Part shown: positions 8,924-17,672 of the stretch, in pieces
Layout of the letters: every line of letters starts with the position of its first letter
How positions within the stretch are numbered: position 1 is the stretch's first letter
NCBI GenBank assembly: GCA_905480335.1
Contig: CAJQPY010000005.1
Coordinates: 1-64,000 of the forward strand
Length of the DNA: 64,000 nt
DNA from: an uncultured Ilumatobacter sp.
GTDB taxonomy: Bacteria > Actinomycetota > Acidimicrobiia > Acidimicrobiales > Ilumatobacteraceae
Reading direction: 5' to 3'
Notes under the pieces: generated by a model
Seen by the model: only the letters and a program-made list of their open reading frames with translations
What the model was told of the DNA's origin: nothing
The model's database searches: none
Translations under genes and position numbers: made by a program

Positions 8924-10081
8924 ATGCCAACCACCCCCGTGACCGAGGACCAGGTCATTGAAGCGCTCCGCCCCGTCGAGGACCCTGAGCTACACCGTTC
9001 AATCGTCGATCTTGGCATGCTTAAGGCCGTCCAAATTCGTGACAACGGTGTCGTAGGTGTGCTCGTCGCGCTCACCGTTCCCGGCTGCCCTCTGAAGGGG
9101 GAGATCACCCGCCGGGTATCCGAAGCGGCGACCGAGCTTGATGGTGTCGAGTCGATCGACCTCGAATTCACTGTGATGACCGACGAAGAACGCGAGGGTG
9201 TTCGGACGCTGGTTCACGGTGGCGGTGGCTCGGCGACGGCTGGCTCGAACCAGGCACACGGACACGCTGAGGGCCGCGAGATCCCCTTCGCGAAGAACTC
9301 CTCGAAGACCCGCCCCTTGCTCATCTCATCCGGCAAGGGAGGCGTCGGTAAGTCGTCGGTCACCACCAACCTCGCCGTTGCGCTCGCCGAGCAGGGGTAC
9401 AAGGTCGGCGTCGTCGATGCCGACATCTATGGCTATTCCATTCCCCGCATGCTCGGCACCGATCGTGATCCCATCGTCATCGACGAGATGCTCCTCCCGC
9501 CTGAAATGTGGGGGGTGCGCTGCATCTCGATTGGCTTCTTCATCCCGCAGGAACAAGCGGTCATCTGGCGCGGTCCGATGCTCCACAAAGCGCTCGAGCA
9601 GTTCCTGACCGACGTCTTTTGGGACGAGCCCGACTTCCTGCTCATCGACATGCCACCCGGCACTGGCGACATCGCACTGTCGCTCGCTCAGTTCCTGCCG
9701 CGAGGCGAAGTCTTCGTCGTGACGACACCGCAACCGGCTGCGCAGAAGGTCGCGGCCATGTCGGCAACGATGGCGGAGAAGGTCAACTTGCCGGTTCGCG
9801 GCATCATCGAGAACATGTCGTGGTTCACGGGCGACGACGGCAAGAACTATGAGATCTTCGGATCGGGTGGCGGCCAGAAACTCGCCGACGAACTCGGTGT
9901 TCCGCTGCTCGGCAAACTGCCGCTCACCAATGCCCTCCGCGAGGGCGGCGACGACGGTCGCCCAATAACTGCGGTCAGCCCCGAGTCGGAAACAGCGAAG
10001 GCGTTCCACGAGATGGCCAGGCAGATCGCCGTCGACATGAAGCCGAACAAGGTTTACTCCGACGCGCTGAAGGTGATCTGA
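8924..10081 (+). CDS. mrp: Mrp/ApbC-type iron-sulfur carrier P-loop ATPase
   Basis: Scaffold/carrier ATPase for iron-sulfur cluster delivery (385 aa). The N-terminal MIP18/DUF59 domain (about 8-90) includes VPGCPLKG. A linker is followed by the MinD-like domain with SGKGGVGKSS at 136-145 and FLLIDMPPGTGD. The C-terminal CxxC that binds a bridging cluster in many Mrp proteins is absent: the corresponding segment reads ENMSWFTGDDGKNYEIFG. Some actinobacterial Mrp proteins also lack it. ATG 8924 has no clear ribosome site. It is followed by the small zincin gene after a 40-base tract plus a -10-like hexamer, so the next gene may be separately transcribed. Confidence 0.9.
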   Translation: MPTTPVTEDQVIEALRPVEDPELHRSIVDLGMLKAVQIRDNGVVGVLVALTVPGCPLKGEITRRVSEAATELDGVESIDLEFTVMTDEEREGVRTLVHGGGGSATAGSNQAHGHAEGREIPFAKNSSKTRPLLISSGKGGVGKSSVTTNLAVALAEQGYKVGVVDADIYGYSIPRMLGTDRDPIVIDEMLLPPEMWGVRCISIGFFIPQEQAVIWRGPMLHKALEQFLTDVFWDEPDFLLIDMPPGTGDIALSLAQFLPRGEVFVVTTPQPAAQKVAAMSATMAEKVNLPVRGIIENMSWFTGDDGKNYEIFGSGGGQKLADELGVPLLGKLPLTNALREGGDDGRPITAVSPESETAKAFHEMARQIAVDMKPNKVYSDALKVI

Positions 10082-10155
10082 ATTGGCGGCCTAGCGTCGA
10101 AATGCTGCCCACTCCGTCGTGTGACATCGGAGTCGTCGGCACCGGCCCGTGGCTC

Positions 10156-10161
10156 TAGGGT
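10156..10161 (+). promoter_or_regulatory. -10 element TAGGGT for the small zincin gene
   Basis: TAnnnT hexamer ending 7 bases before GTG 10169; supports that start over a possible one at 10121. Confidence 0.45.
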
Positions 10162-10168
10162 CGCCGGG

Positions 10169-10507
10169 GTGGATCCGGTGCCTAAATATCGCTTCGATCG
10201 GATGGTACGTGAAGCACTCGACGGACTACCCGACGAATTGCATCGCGTCCTTGACAACGTCGTGATCCAAGTGATCGATCGTCATCCGACCGAACGTGAC
10301 CTGCTTGGGCTGTACGAGGGCGTTCCCCACACCACGCGCAGCGGCCAAGAGGGCCCCGACATCGTGTCGATCTATCGACTCGCCCTATGCGAGATGTGCG
10401 ACAACCTCGACGACTTGGCAAACGAGGTATACGTGACGGTGATCCACGAGGTCGCCCATGCCGCCGGCATCGATGACGACCGCCTCCACGAACTCGGCTG
10501 GGGCTGA
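10169..10507 (+). CDS. Small zincin-type metallopeptidase (PF06262-like)
   Basis: A compact 112-aa metallopeptidase-like protein. The active-site helix reads VIHEVAHAAGIDDDRLHELG: HExxH at H93-H97, then the downstream histidine and the conserved DDxRLHELG that typifies this small actinobacterial family. The N-terminal half has the RFDRMVREALDGLPDEL segment common to the group. GTG 10169 is selected because a TAGGGT hexamer precedes it by 7 bases; an upstream start at 10121 would add 16 weakly conserved residues. It is followed 11 bases later by the polymerase gene. Its substrate is unknown. Confidence 0.82.
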   Translation: MDPVPKYRFDRMVREALDGLPDELHRVLDNVVIQVIDRHPTERDLLGLYEGVPHTTRSGQEGPDIVSIYRLALCEMCDNLDDLANEVYVTVIHEVAHAAGIDDDRLHELGWG

Positions 10508-10518
10508 ACCAAACCAAC

Positions 10519-12261
10519 ATGACCGTCGTCGAGGGGCAACATCTGAACGCCACTCCCGGCGCGCTGACCGGCGTCGCGATTTGGCCCGATGCGAACGCCG
10601 CCGTTGTGATCGCCGGACGCCCGGCACTCATCGTGCCAACCTCTGAGCTCAAAGCCATCGAGGCGGCGGGCGTCCGTTGGGTCTGGTGGTCCAAAGACAC
10701 CGCTGCAGAACTGATCCAGGCGGGCATCCGCCCAAAGCGATGCTGGGATCTCGCCGCAGTCCAGCGACTGCTCGCCGGCTTGTCGCAAGCAGACCCGGGA
10801 CACGTCTGGGCTGTGGCTCATGGGCTGGACCTGGAGTCCATTCCAACGCTTCAGCCGGTCGATCTCTTCACCCATGCCGTCGATACCGGCGATCCTGACA
10901 ACCCGATCGGCCCTGACGGACATCTCCGCCCGGAGTGGGCCGAGGGGGCCTGGGCCGACTCCGGTGACCGGACAATGCGCTGGGCCGAACTCGCGCTCGT
11001 CATCCAGCAGCGCCAGGAGCGGGCACTCGCAGCGATCGAAACCGAACCTCACCCAGGAGCACCCCGCGCTCCGGGACGGCCGCGCGAGACGGCAATCTCT
11101 GAGTCGGCAGCCGAACTTATCTGCGCCGAACTCGAACACGACGGTCTGCCATTCGACCGGATGATCGGCGAACGCATCGTTGCTGGCTTTGTTGGCAAGC
11201 GCCCGCTGACAGCCGACGATGAACGGGCACGGCTTGACGAGCTCGATCGAGATGTTCTCAAGCATCTCCCGCACGGCGTCGACTTTGACCTACGCAGCCC
11301 GGATCAGGTCAAGTCGCTCTTGCGGCGCGTGGGAATAGAGGTCCCCGATACCCGGGCGTGGCGCCTCGAAGGTCTACGCGGTACGCACTCAATCATTGAA
11401 CCGCTCCTTCGCTGGCGCCGCGCCGAACGAATTCGGACCACGTTCGGGTATCCATGGATCGACGAGCATGTGGGACCCGACGGACGGCTCCGCGGTCATT
11501 GGACCGGATCGGACGGCGCAGCAGGGCGGATGACTGCAACTGCAGGACTCCACAACATGCCCGCAGAAATGCGGCCTGCAGTTGCGGCAGCGTCTGGACA
11601 CGTCCTCGTCCGTGCCGACCTCGGTCAGATCGAACCACGCGTGCTGGCTGCCGTGTCGGGGGACCCAGACCTCACCCGCGCCACCTACGCCGACGACATG
11701 TACTTGCCGGTGGCCGATCGACTTCGGGTTTCACGCGAGATTGCCAAAGTTGCGGTGCTCGGGGCGATGTACGGACAGACCACCGGCAAGGGTGCTGAGG
11801 CGCTTCGTGGACTAGAACGGGAATACCCCGGTGCCATGGGCTACCTGCAAACGGCAGACGAGGCGGCTCAAGGCGGCCACGATCTGCGCACGTACGGCGG
11901 CCGCCGGATCCGGATGTCAGGAGAAATCGACAACGGCATGAGTGCTGGCGACGTGCGATCCCGAGCTGCTGCTCGCGGCCGATACGGACGGAACGCAGTG
12001 ATTCAGGGTGCCGCTGCAGAATTCTTTAAGACCTGGGCCGCACTGGTCCGCGCCCGCGGCAGCGCGCTCGGGGCACAGATCGTGCTGTGCCTCCACGACG
12101 AACTCGTCGTACAAGTGCCAACCGCAGTCGCAGACGAGGTTGCGGCACTGCTAGGCGACTGCCTCGACGAGACTGCGTTCCGTTGGTCCCCGCCAAACAG
12201 CGCGCCGGTTCGATTCGTCGCTGACACGAGCATCATCGAGCGATGGTCCGAGGCGAAGTGA
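10519..12261 (+). CDS. Family A DNA polymerase-like protein without 5' nuclease
   Basis: A 580-aa protein related to the 3'-5' exonuclease/polymerase part of DNA polymerase I, of the type annotated in Actinobacteria as bifunctional exonuclease/polymerase. Polymerase motifs are clear: motif A RADLGQIEPR with catalytic D367, motif B SREIAKVAVLGAMYGQ (R406, K410, Y418), and motif C LCLHDELV (H526, D527, E528). Motif A has Pro where PolA has Leu (QIEPR for QIELR). There is no N-terminal 5' nuclease domain, and the exonuclease-like region (about 1-170) shows no convincing catalytic carboxylates. It may act in repair or lesion bypass. It follows the small zincin gene with an 11-base gap. Confidence 0.85.
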   Translation: MTVVEGQHLNATPGALTGVAIWPDANAAVVIAGRPALIVPTSELKAIEAAGVRWVWWSKDTAAELIQAGIRPKRCWDLAAVQRLLAGLSQADPGHVWAVAHGLDLESIPTLQPVDLFTHAVDTGDPDNPIGPDGHLRPEWAEGAWADSGDRTMRWAELALVIQQRQERALAAIETEPHPGAPRAPGRPRETAISESAAELICAELEHDGLPFDRMIGERIVAGFVGKRPLTADDERARLDELDRDVLKHLPHGVDFDLRSPDQVKSLLRRVGIEVPDTRAWRLEGLRGTHSIIEPLLRWRRAERIRTTFGYPWIDEHVGPDGRLRGHWTGSDGAAGRMTATAGLHNMPAEMRPAVAAASGHVLVRADLGQIEPRVLAAVSGDPDLTRATYADDMYLPVADRLRVSREIAKVAVLGAMYGQTTGKGAEALRGLEREYPGAMGYLQTADEAAQGGHDLRTYGGRRIRMSGEIDNGMSAGDVRSRAAARGRYGRNAVIQGAAAEFFKTWAALVRARGSALGAQIVLCLHDELVVQVPTAVADEVAALLGDCLDETAFRWSPPNSAPVRFVADTSIIERWSEAK

Positions 12262-12309
12262 TCGGCTAAGCCGAGCCATTTGCCCTTCGTCGCCACTCAG
12301 TCGTGGAGA

Positions 12310-12315
12310 TAGCGT
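12310..12315 (+). promoter_or_regulatory. -10 element TAGCGT for the DUF4328 gene
   Basis: TAnnnT hexamer ending 7 bases before ATG 12323; leaderless geometry. Confidence 0.45.
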
Positions 12316-12322
12316 TCCCGTA

Positions 12323-13174
12323 ATGAGTGGCGATGACTTTCTCCCCCCGCCACCGTTGTCACCGCCACCACTGCCACTCCTGCCACCATCCGGCGTAGCG
12401 AATGGGCCACCACCGCCACCGCCACCGCCACCACCAGCTGGTCTCATGGCTCCTGGCGGCCAAGACACGTACGACATCGCACCGACGCAACGCAGCGGGC
12501 TCAGCTCAGTTCTCGGCACGGCGAGGTGGGCGATGATCCTGACGGCAGTTGCGGGTGTCGCTTCTCTTGCCAGCGCCGTACTCTCGGCAAACCTCGCCGC
12601 GAAAGCGCAGGACTACCTCGACGGTCGGATCAGCGAAGACGCATTCCTCGATGCAAACGAGATTGCGCCCTTGGTCCAACTGCTCAGCGCTGGACCTCTC
12701 GTCGCCGCAGGCGTCTTCGGCGTGATCTGGATGTACCGACTAGCGACGAACGTCCGCACGCTTGGCCGGGCAACGACATTTGCTCCGATATTCGCGATCT
12801 TCGGTTGGATGCTGCCGCCGTTTCTCTTCATCCTCCCACTCCTCATTCTTCGTGAGCTGTGGAAGGCCAGCTATCTGGACAATCCACCGAGCTCAAACGG
12901 ATGGCGGGCCAGCGGTGAGAACCGGTTGCTGTATCTCTGGTTCGTGGTCTACGGCGTCATCCCTGCGACTCTCACGGCTGTCAGCCTCGAATCGGTCTTC
13001 AACGCGGCACTCAACCTCGACACCGATACCCGGAGCATCGCTGAGGTCACTGCGTCAATGGGCGGCGCCGAGTTGATCATCGGGGGTGTGTTCAGCGTCG
13101 TGTCCGCAGTCGTCTGGATCCTGCTCGTAAAACAGTTCACCGCCCGTCACGTTGCGTTGACCGGCGAACGCTGA
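12323..13174 (+). CDS. DUF4328 membrane protein with proline-rich N-terminus
   Basis: A 283-aa integral membrane protein. Residues 1-45 are mostly proline with a run of ten prolines encoded by CCA/CCG codons, a likely flexible cytoplasmic tail. Then come about five to six hydrophobic helices. The DUF4328 signature is visible: VIWMYRLATNVRTLG, then FAPIFAIFGWMLPPFLFILP and ILRELWKAS. This architecture is common in Actinobacteria and has no known function. ATG 12323 is supported by TAGCGT 7 bases upstream. The histidine phosphatase gene starts 4 bases after its stop, so they are probably co-transcribed. Confidence 0.75.
   Translation: MSGDDFLPPPPLSPPPLPLLPPSGVANGPPPPPPPPPPAGLMAPGGQDTYDIAPTQRSGLSSVLGTARWAMILTAVAGVASLASAVLSANLAAKAQDYLDGRISEDAFLDANEIAPLVQLLSAGPLVAAGVFGVIWMYRLATNVRTLGRATTFAPIFAIFGWMLPPFLFILPLLILRELWKASYLDNPPSSNGWRASGENRLLYLWFVVYGVIPATLTAVSLESVFNAALNLDTDTRSIAEVTASMGGAELIIGGVFSVVSAVVWILLVKQFTARHVALTGER
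12409..12440 (+). repeat. CCACCG microsatellite inside the DUF4328 gene
   Basis: Short tandem CCA/CCG repeat encoding the polyproline run. It is in frame, so slippage by whole codons would only change the tail length. Confidence 0.6.
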
Positions 13175-13178
13175 AGCC

Positions 13179-13649
13179 ATGGGCCAGGCCGACACCATCT
13201 ACTTCGTTCGACACGCGAAGGCCGGCGAGCGACGGCTATGGACCGGCGACGATATGGAACGTCCGCTGAGCAAGCGTGGCTGGCGACAGTCGGAAGCTAT
13301 CGGGGCGAGGCTGGCCAAGAAGGGTGCGACGGCGTTGTACTCGAGCGAGTACGTCCGCTGCATCCAGACACTCGAACCGCTCGGACGGCTGATCGGTGCA
13401 CAGGTCATTGTCGAGCCACGCCTACTCGAAAACGAACCGTTTGAACCGGTTCTCGACCTACTCGGCGAAGTCGAGAACCGTGCCGTGTTGTGCAGCCATG
13501 GCGACATCATTCCGCCCACGATCCAGGCGCTCCAACGCCGCGGCATGGTCGTCGAAACACCGGCAGACTGGGGTAAGTCGACCGTGTGGGTTCTGCGTCG
13601 CAAGGGCAAACGAATCACCAAGGGCAAAGTCTGGCCTGCACCCTGCTGA
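13179..13649 (+). CDS. Histidine phosphatase superfamily protein (SixA-like)
   Basis: A 156-aa phosphatase of the branch-1 histidine phosphatase superfamily. The catalytic RHAKAG lies at the N-terminus (IYFVRHAKAG), followed by ERPLSKRGWRQSEAIGARLA, SSEYVRCIQTLEPLG with the conserved arginine, and the second histidine in VLCSHGDIIP. Length and motif spacing match SixA-type phosphohistidine phosphatases, which also includes NUDIX-linked forms in Actinobacteria, but no NUDIX domain is attached here. It is convergent with the ccm operon with only a few bases between the stops. The substrate is uncertain. Confidence 0.85.
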   Translation: MGQADTIYFVRHAKAGERRLWTGDDMERPLSKRGWRQSEAIGARLAKKGATALYSSEYVRCIQTLEPLGRLIGAQVIVEPRLLENEPFEPVLDLLGEVENRAVLCSHGDIIPPTIQALQRRGMVVETPADWGKSTVWVLRRKGKRITKGKVWPAPC

Positions 13650-13652
13650 CCG

Positions 13653-14432
13653 TCAGGCCTGGGCAGCAGCGCGAATCTCGGCCCCGAAGCTTTCGATAAG
13701 CCCGGCGATGTCGGCCGGCGGGTTGTTTGCTTCGCACTGCTCGACGTACGGCAACGCCGCATCGGCGTCCCCTCGAAAGTTGAATTCGATAATCGCAGCA
13801 AAGCAGTACGGGTCGGCATAAGTCGGCTCAATCTCGATCGCCTGGTTAAGCGCAAGCAGAGCCAGGTTGAGGCGCTCGTCGTTGAACGCTAAGTCGGCGG
13901 ACGACTGGCGGGCCACGAGCGCAAGCGTCCACCCGAGATATGCCCGTGCCTCGGCGCTTTCGCTGCCTCGATCAAGTTCGGCTCGATCGACTTGGAGGAA
14001 CAGCTGGTTCGCACGATCGAACTCACCCCTCGTGAGTGCGGCACGCGCCCCAGCGAGTTGTGCCCGAACCGAGTCAGCGGGGTTGAGCCCGGTGATTTCG
14101 TCGTTCACTCCACGCTCACCGAATGCTCCGGCCAGCGCGAACCCAATTCCCGCCGAGCACACAGCGGCGACCACGGCGACGAGCGTAGTCCGCTTCCAGT
14201 CACGTCGGCGCCTAGGCCTCAACGCCCGACGACCATCGTCGATCTGACGGAGCACAGCCGCCGCACGCACGGTGTAACCGTCCTTCAACGTGCGGTAATC
14301 GTCATCGTCGACATCACCCGCTTGCCGTTCCCGCTCCAGGTCCTTCAACGAGCGCAGCAGGTATCGACGCTCCTCTTCCAGTTCGGCGAGCCGATCGATC
14401 CGATTGCTTGATTTCACCGGCGAAGCTGTCAT
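13653..14432 (-). CDS. ccmI: CcmI/CycH-like TPR protein of cytochrome c maturation
   Basis: Last gene of the ccm operon (259 aa). The N-terminus is a charged coiled-coil (RLAELEEERRYLLRSLKDLE, about 12-50), then one membrane helix (about 80-102), then an extracytoplasmic tetratricopeptide-like domain (about 120-255). This order matches CcmI/CycH, which holds apocytochrome c for the heme lyase. Sequence similarity to proteobacterial CcmI is low, so the assignment rests mostly on position and architecture. Its ATG overlaps the stop of ccmH as ATGA, implying translational coupling. Confidence 0.75.
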   Translation of the reverse strand: MTASPVKSSNRIDRLAELEEERRYLLRSLKDLERERQAGDVDDDDYRTLKDGYTVRAAAVLRQIDDGRRALRPRRRRDWKRTTLVAVVAAVCSAGIGFALAGAFGERGVNDEITGLNPADSVRAQLAGARAALTRGEFDRANQLFLQVDRAELDRGSESAEARAYLGWTLALVARQSSADLAFNDERLNLALLALNQAIEIEPTYADPYCFAAIIEFNFRGDADAALPYVEQCEANNPPADIAGLIESFGAEIRAAAQA

Positions 14433-15016
14433 CGGTGCTCGCCGTCGAGGTCTTTTGCTTCGTTATCGTCCGCGCCTTCAACAGCCGGGTCAGCTGATCC
14501 GTCGTCCGCAAGCGCAGCATCGACCAATTCTCGGTCCGCCTCTGTTGGATCTGCGAGCCCATCGGCTTCGAGTTTCCATCGGCGGAACGCCAACCCGAGA
14601 CCGGTCACGCCAATCACGAATCCCACTGCCGGGAGGACCCAAACGAGTGCGTCGAGTCCGGAGGCCTTTGGCACGAGCAACAAATCGCCTTCGTTGCGCA
14701 AATCAATGAACGCCAGGATCTGGTCGTCGGTTAATTCGTTTTGCCGGACGAGATCCTCAACCTGGTTGCGGAGCCGACGCGACGCTGCATTCTGCGACAC
14801 GAACACGCTTTCACCGTCACAGACGGGGCAAGCGATCCGTTGGGAAAGATCGTCGACCCGGTCTTCCTGGGACTGTGGCCCGGCGGTTCGAGTCGTCCCC
14901 ACGACGAGAAACACGACCGCAACAAATGTCATCAAGATCCACCCGGGCCAAGACTTGAGCCGTTGGTTGAGCGAACGGCGCGCTGGCTGCGTCGGTTGGT
15001 AACCGGTTGCCGTCAT
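14429..15016 (-). CDS. ccmH: Cytochrome c maturation protein CcmH
   Basis: Membrane-anchored thiol-disulfide oxidoreductase that keeps the apocytochrome CXXCH motif reduced (195 aa). The redox motif reads RIACPVCDGES, the RCxxC-type site of the family with Ala before Cys. Next is the family helix bundle (NQVEDLVRQNELTDDQILAF) and a C-terminal membrane helix near ALVWVLPAVGFVIGVTGLGL. An extra N-terminal membrane helix precedes the redox domain. ATG 15016 overlaps the ccmG stop as ATGA and is preferred over an in-frame ATG 6 codons upstream. Confidence 0.88.
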   Translation of the reverse strand: MTATGYQPTQPARRSLNQRLKSWPGWILMTFVAVVFLVVGTTRTAGPQSQEDRVDDLSQRIACPVCDGESVFVSQNAASRRLRNQVEDLVRQNELTDDQILAFIDLRNEGDLLLVPKASGLDALVWVLPAVGFVIGVTGLGLAFRRWKLEADGLADPTEADRELVDAALADDGSADPAVEGADDNEAKDLDGEHR

Positions 15017-15618
15017 CCGATTGCCTCCCGCCACTGCTGGATCCGCACGCTGAGTTCGTCCGCAGTGACCTTGCTAATCAGACGTTCGCGGACAACACCT
15101 TGCGGATCGATGATCCATGTTTCGGGAACGAGTGAAACGCCGAAGGAACTCGGGATCGAGTCACCTTCGGAGTAGACGACGGGCCAGTCGCCGCCACGTT
15201 TGTCGAAGAACTGTTCGACGCGTTGGCGAGTGTCGCCGAAAACGATCGAGTAGAACTCGGCGCCGTCGGAGCCGAGTGAACGCTGCTGATCGACGAACTC
15301 GATTAGTTCGGGGTGCTCCTGGATGCAGGGCACGCAGTCAGACTGAAAGAAGTTGAGCACGACCCAGCTCCCCTTGCGCCGAGACAGATCGAACGGCGTT
15401 CCGTCGTCGAGCTCGCCGACCGCCTCAGGGGCAGGTTTATTGAGCAACGGCGTGTCGGCGCTGGGAGCACCGTCGTCGGGATTCGCGTTGACGAGCAGAA
15501 CGATCAAACCGATCATCGCCACCGCGATTGCGAGCGCGACCCAGGAGGCCAGCCGACTCCGGTTGCCACCAGCGGAGAAATCGTCGTCGACCGCGGAATC
15601 GTCGATGGTGTCAGTCAT
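15013..15618 (-). CDS. ccmG: Thioredoxin-like protein CcmG/DsbE
   Basis: Membrane-tethered thioredoxin-fold reductant of the cytochrome c maturation pathway (201 aa). A single N-terminal membrane helix (about 28-45) is followed by a thioredoxin domain with the active site SDCVPC in LNFFQSDCVPCIQEHPEL, and the cis-proline region VSLVPETWIID. The usual Trp before the first active-site Cys is replaced by Asp. ATG 15618 is chosen because it overlaps the ccmF stop by 8 bases; an ATG 10 codons further up lies deeper in ccmF. Confidence 0.88.
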   Translation of the reverse strand: MTDTIDDSAVDDDFSAGGNRSRLASWVALAIAVAMIGLIVLLVNANPDDGAPSADTPLLNKPAPEAVGELDDGTPFDLSRRKGSWVVLNFFQSDCVPCIQEHPELIEFVDQQRSLGSDGAEFYSIVFGDTRQRVEQFFDKRGGDWPVVYSEGDSIPSSFGVSLVPETWIIDPQGVVRERLISKVTADELSVRIQQWREAIG

Positions 15619-17632
15619 CGTCGGCACCCGCAGCCAGCGGCGCATCATTGCGGGCAGCGGATGCGATGAGGTCCGGTGTTGCGATCAGGGCCGACACCGG
15701 GTCCGTGGCCCGTCGACGTTTGCCGGGGAACGCGGCGAGCACCGTGCCGATCGCCATGACCGCCCCGCCGACCCACAGCCACAGGATCATCGGCTTCACG
15801 AAAACACGGATCACCGCAACGGTGCCACCGGGCTCGGCTCCTGGCTCGAGGGTGAGGTACACATCCTTCGTGAAGCCAGTTCTGACCGATGGTGTACCGA
15901 CCGTTACCCCCTGGTTGAGGTAGGTCGTGATGGCCGGCTCGTAGATATTCTCGCCGTCGAGAATGACGTTCGCCTTCAACGCCCGCTCACTCTCGGCGTC
16001 GTTGATCTCAACGGTCACCGACTCAAGCTCGAAGGTGTGACCGCCCCATTCGGCGACTTCGCCCTGTTCGAGCTCGAGTGTCGCAGAGTGCGTGAAGCTG
16101 TTCGACGCGGCAAGCGCGACGGCGATCATGATCACCCCGAGGTGCACGATCATCCCGCCGTTGGCCCGTCCCACTAGTCCGCGCCAGCCTTGCCGGCGGG
16201 TGGCGAGCACGAGTTGGCGCAGTGCGGCGCCCGCGGCAAACCCGGCAAGACCGAATGCGATGAGCGGCGCCCAGCCGGCGGCACCGACGAGCACCGAGAA
16301 CACGAGCGCGGCGACACCGCACCATGCTGGCCAGAACAACCGCGTCCGAAGCAGTTCGCCGCTTGCCTTGCGCCACGGCAGGACCGGCGCAACCGCCATC
16401 AGGAAGAGCAGCACGATCCCGATCGGCATCGAGAGCCGATCGAAGTAGGGCGCACCCACGACGGTACGACGGTCCTGCAAGGCTTCGATCAGGAGCGGGA
16501 AGACCGTGCCCAGCAGCACTACGAACGCAAACACGGTGAACAAGACGTTGTTCGCAAGGAAGGCGCCCTCCCGGCTGAGCGGCGAGTCGATCGTGCCCGG
16601 CGAACGAAGCCGATCGCCACGCCAGGCGATCAGCCCCAACGAGACAACCACGGTGACGACGAAACCTGCGAGCAGCCACGTCCCGACCGGTCCGTTTCCG
16701 AATGCATGCACCGATTGGATGACACCCGAACGGGTGAGGAACGTGCCGAGGATCGTGAGCGAGAACGTTGCGATCAGCAGACTCAGGTTCCAGACCCGGA
16801 GCATGCCGCGCCGCTCCTGAACCAGGACCGAGTGGATGTAGGCGGTGCCCGTCAGCCACGGGAGTAGCGACGCGTTCTCAACCGGATCCCACGCCCAGAC
16901 ACCCGACCAGCCGAGCACTTCGTAGCTCCACCAGCCGCCGAGCAGGATGCCGACGGTGAGGAATGCCCAGGAGAACAGCGCCCAGCGGCGCGTCTCCTCG
17001 AGCCAACCCTCGCCCAACCGTCCGGTGATCAGCGCCGCGATCGCGAACGCAAACGGAACCGTGAAGCCGACGTAACCGAGGTACAGGATCGGCGGGTGGA
17101 ACAACACGAGGATGTGGTTCTGGAGAAGCGGGTTGGGGCCGGGCCCCGACGTGACGTTCGCCGCACCGGCCGCGAACGCATCGGCCGGCCCGAAGCTCAA
17201 CATCGCAAAGAACGCTGTCACGACGAACATCACGACGAGCGCCCATCCGACGAGTTCGTCACCGCTTCGCTTGCGGAATCGCCACGCGACGGCGCCGGTG
17301 AACGCTGCCAGCGTGAGTCCCCACAGCAGGATCGAACCCTCGAGCGCCGACCACATCGCGGCGAAGTTGTAGAGCGGCGGCGTGTCGGCAGAGCCCACCT
17401 GCTGGACATAGGCGAGCGAGAAGTCACGAGTTATCAGCGCACGCTGCATCATGATCGCAGCGAGTAGCGAACCACCCAGCGCAAGCCAGGCGTACCGCGG
17501 GGCCTGTCGGAGCAGGCGCTTGTCACCCTTCCAGATTCCGACGACGATCGTAAGCGCACCGATCACCGATGCGGCGAGCATCAGCAGCAGACCGGCGCGA
17601 CCCAGTGCCGAGTTGAGCGAGGCAGCAATCAT
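15611..17632 (-). CDS. ccmF: Heme lyase subunit CcmF
   Basis: Large polytopic membrane protein (673 aa) that ligates heme to apocytochrome c in System I. Many membrane helices are visible. The tryptophan-rich heme-handling WWD domain is present as WWSYEVLGWSGVWAWDPVEN. The C-terminal periplasmic domain precedes a last membrane helix. Length is normal for CcmF. It follows ccmE with a 40-base gap and overlaps ccmG. It is the best single marker that the pathway is System I and not the ResBC (System II) pathway used by most Actinobacteria. Confidence 0.95.
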   Translation of the reverse strand: MIAASLNSALGRAGLLLMLAASVIGALTIVVGIWKGDKRLLRQAPRYAWLALGGSLLAAIMMQRALITRDFSLAYVQQVGSADTPPLYNFAAMWSALEGSILLWGLTLAAFTGAVAWRFRKRSGDELVGWALVVMFVVTAFFAMLSFGPADAFAAGAANVTSGPGPNPLLQNHILVLFHPPILYLGYVGFTVPFAFAIAALITGRLGEGWLEETRRWALFSWAFLTVGILLGGWWSYEVLGWSGVWAWDPVENASLLPWLTGTAYIHSVLVQERRGMLRVWNLSLLIATFSLTILGTFLTRSGVIQSVHAFGNGPVGTWLLAGFVVTVVVSLGLIAWRGDRLRSPGTIDSPLSREGAFLANNVLFTVFAFVVLLGTVFPLLIEALQDRRTVVGAPYFDRLSMPIGIVLLFLMAVAPVLPWRKASGELLRTRLFWPAWCGVAALVFSVLVGAAGWAPLIAFGLAGFAAGAALRQLVLATRRQGWRGLVGRANGGMIVHLGVIMIAVALAASNSFTHSATLELEQGEVAEWGGHTFELESVTVEINDAESERALKANVILDGENIYEPAITTYLNQGVTVGTPSVRTGFTKDVYLTLEPGAEPGGTVAVIRVFVKPMILWLWVGGAVMAIGTVLAAFPGKRRRATDPVSALIATPDLIASAARNDAPLAAGADDD

Positions 17633-17672
17633 CGGGCCTCGTCGAGCTCGACAACCAGTGCAAACGTGCAGG

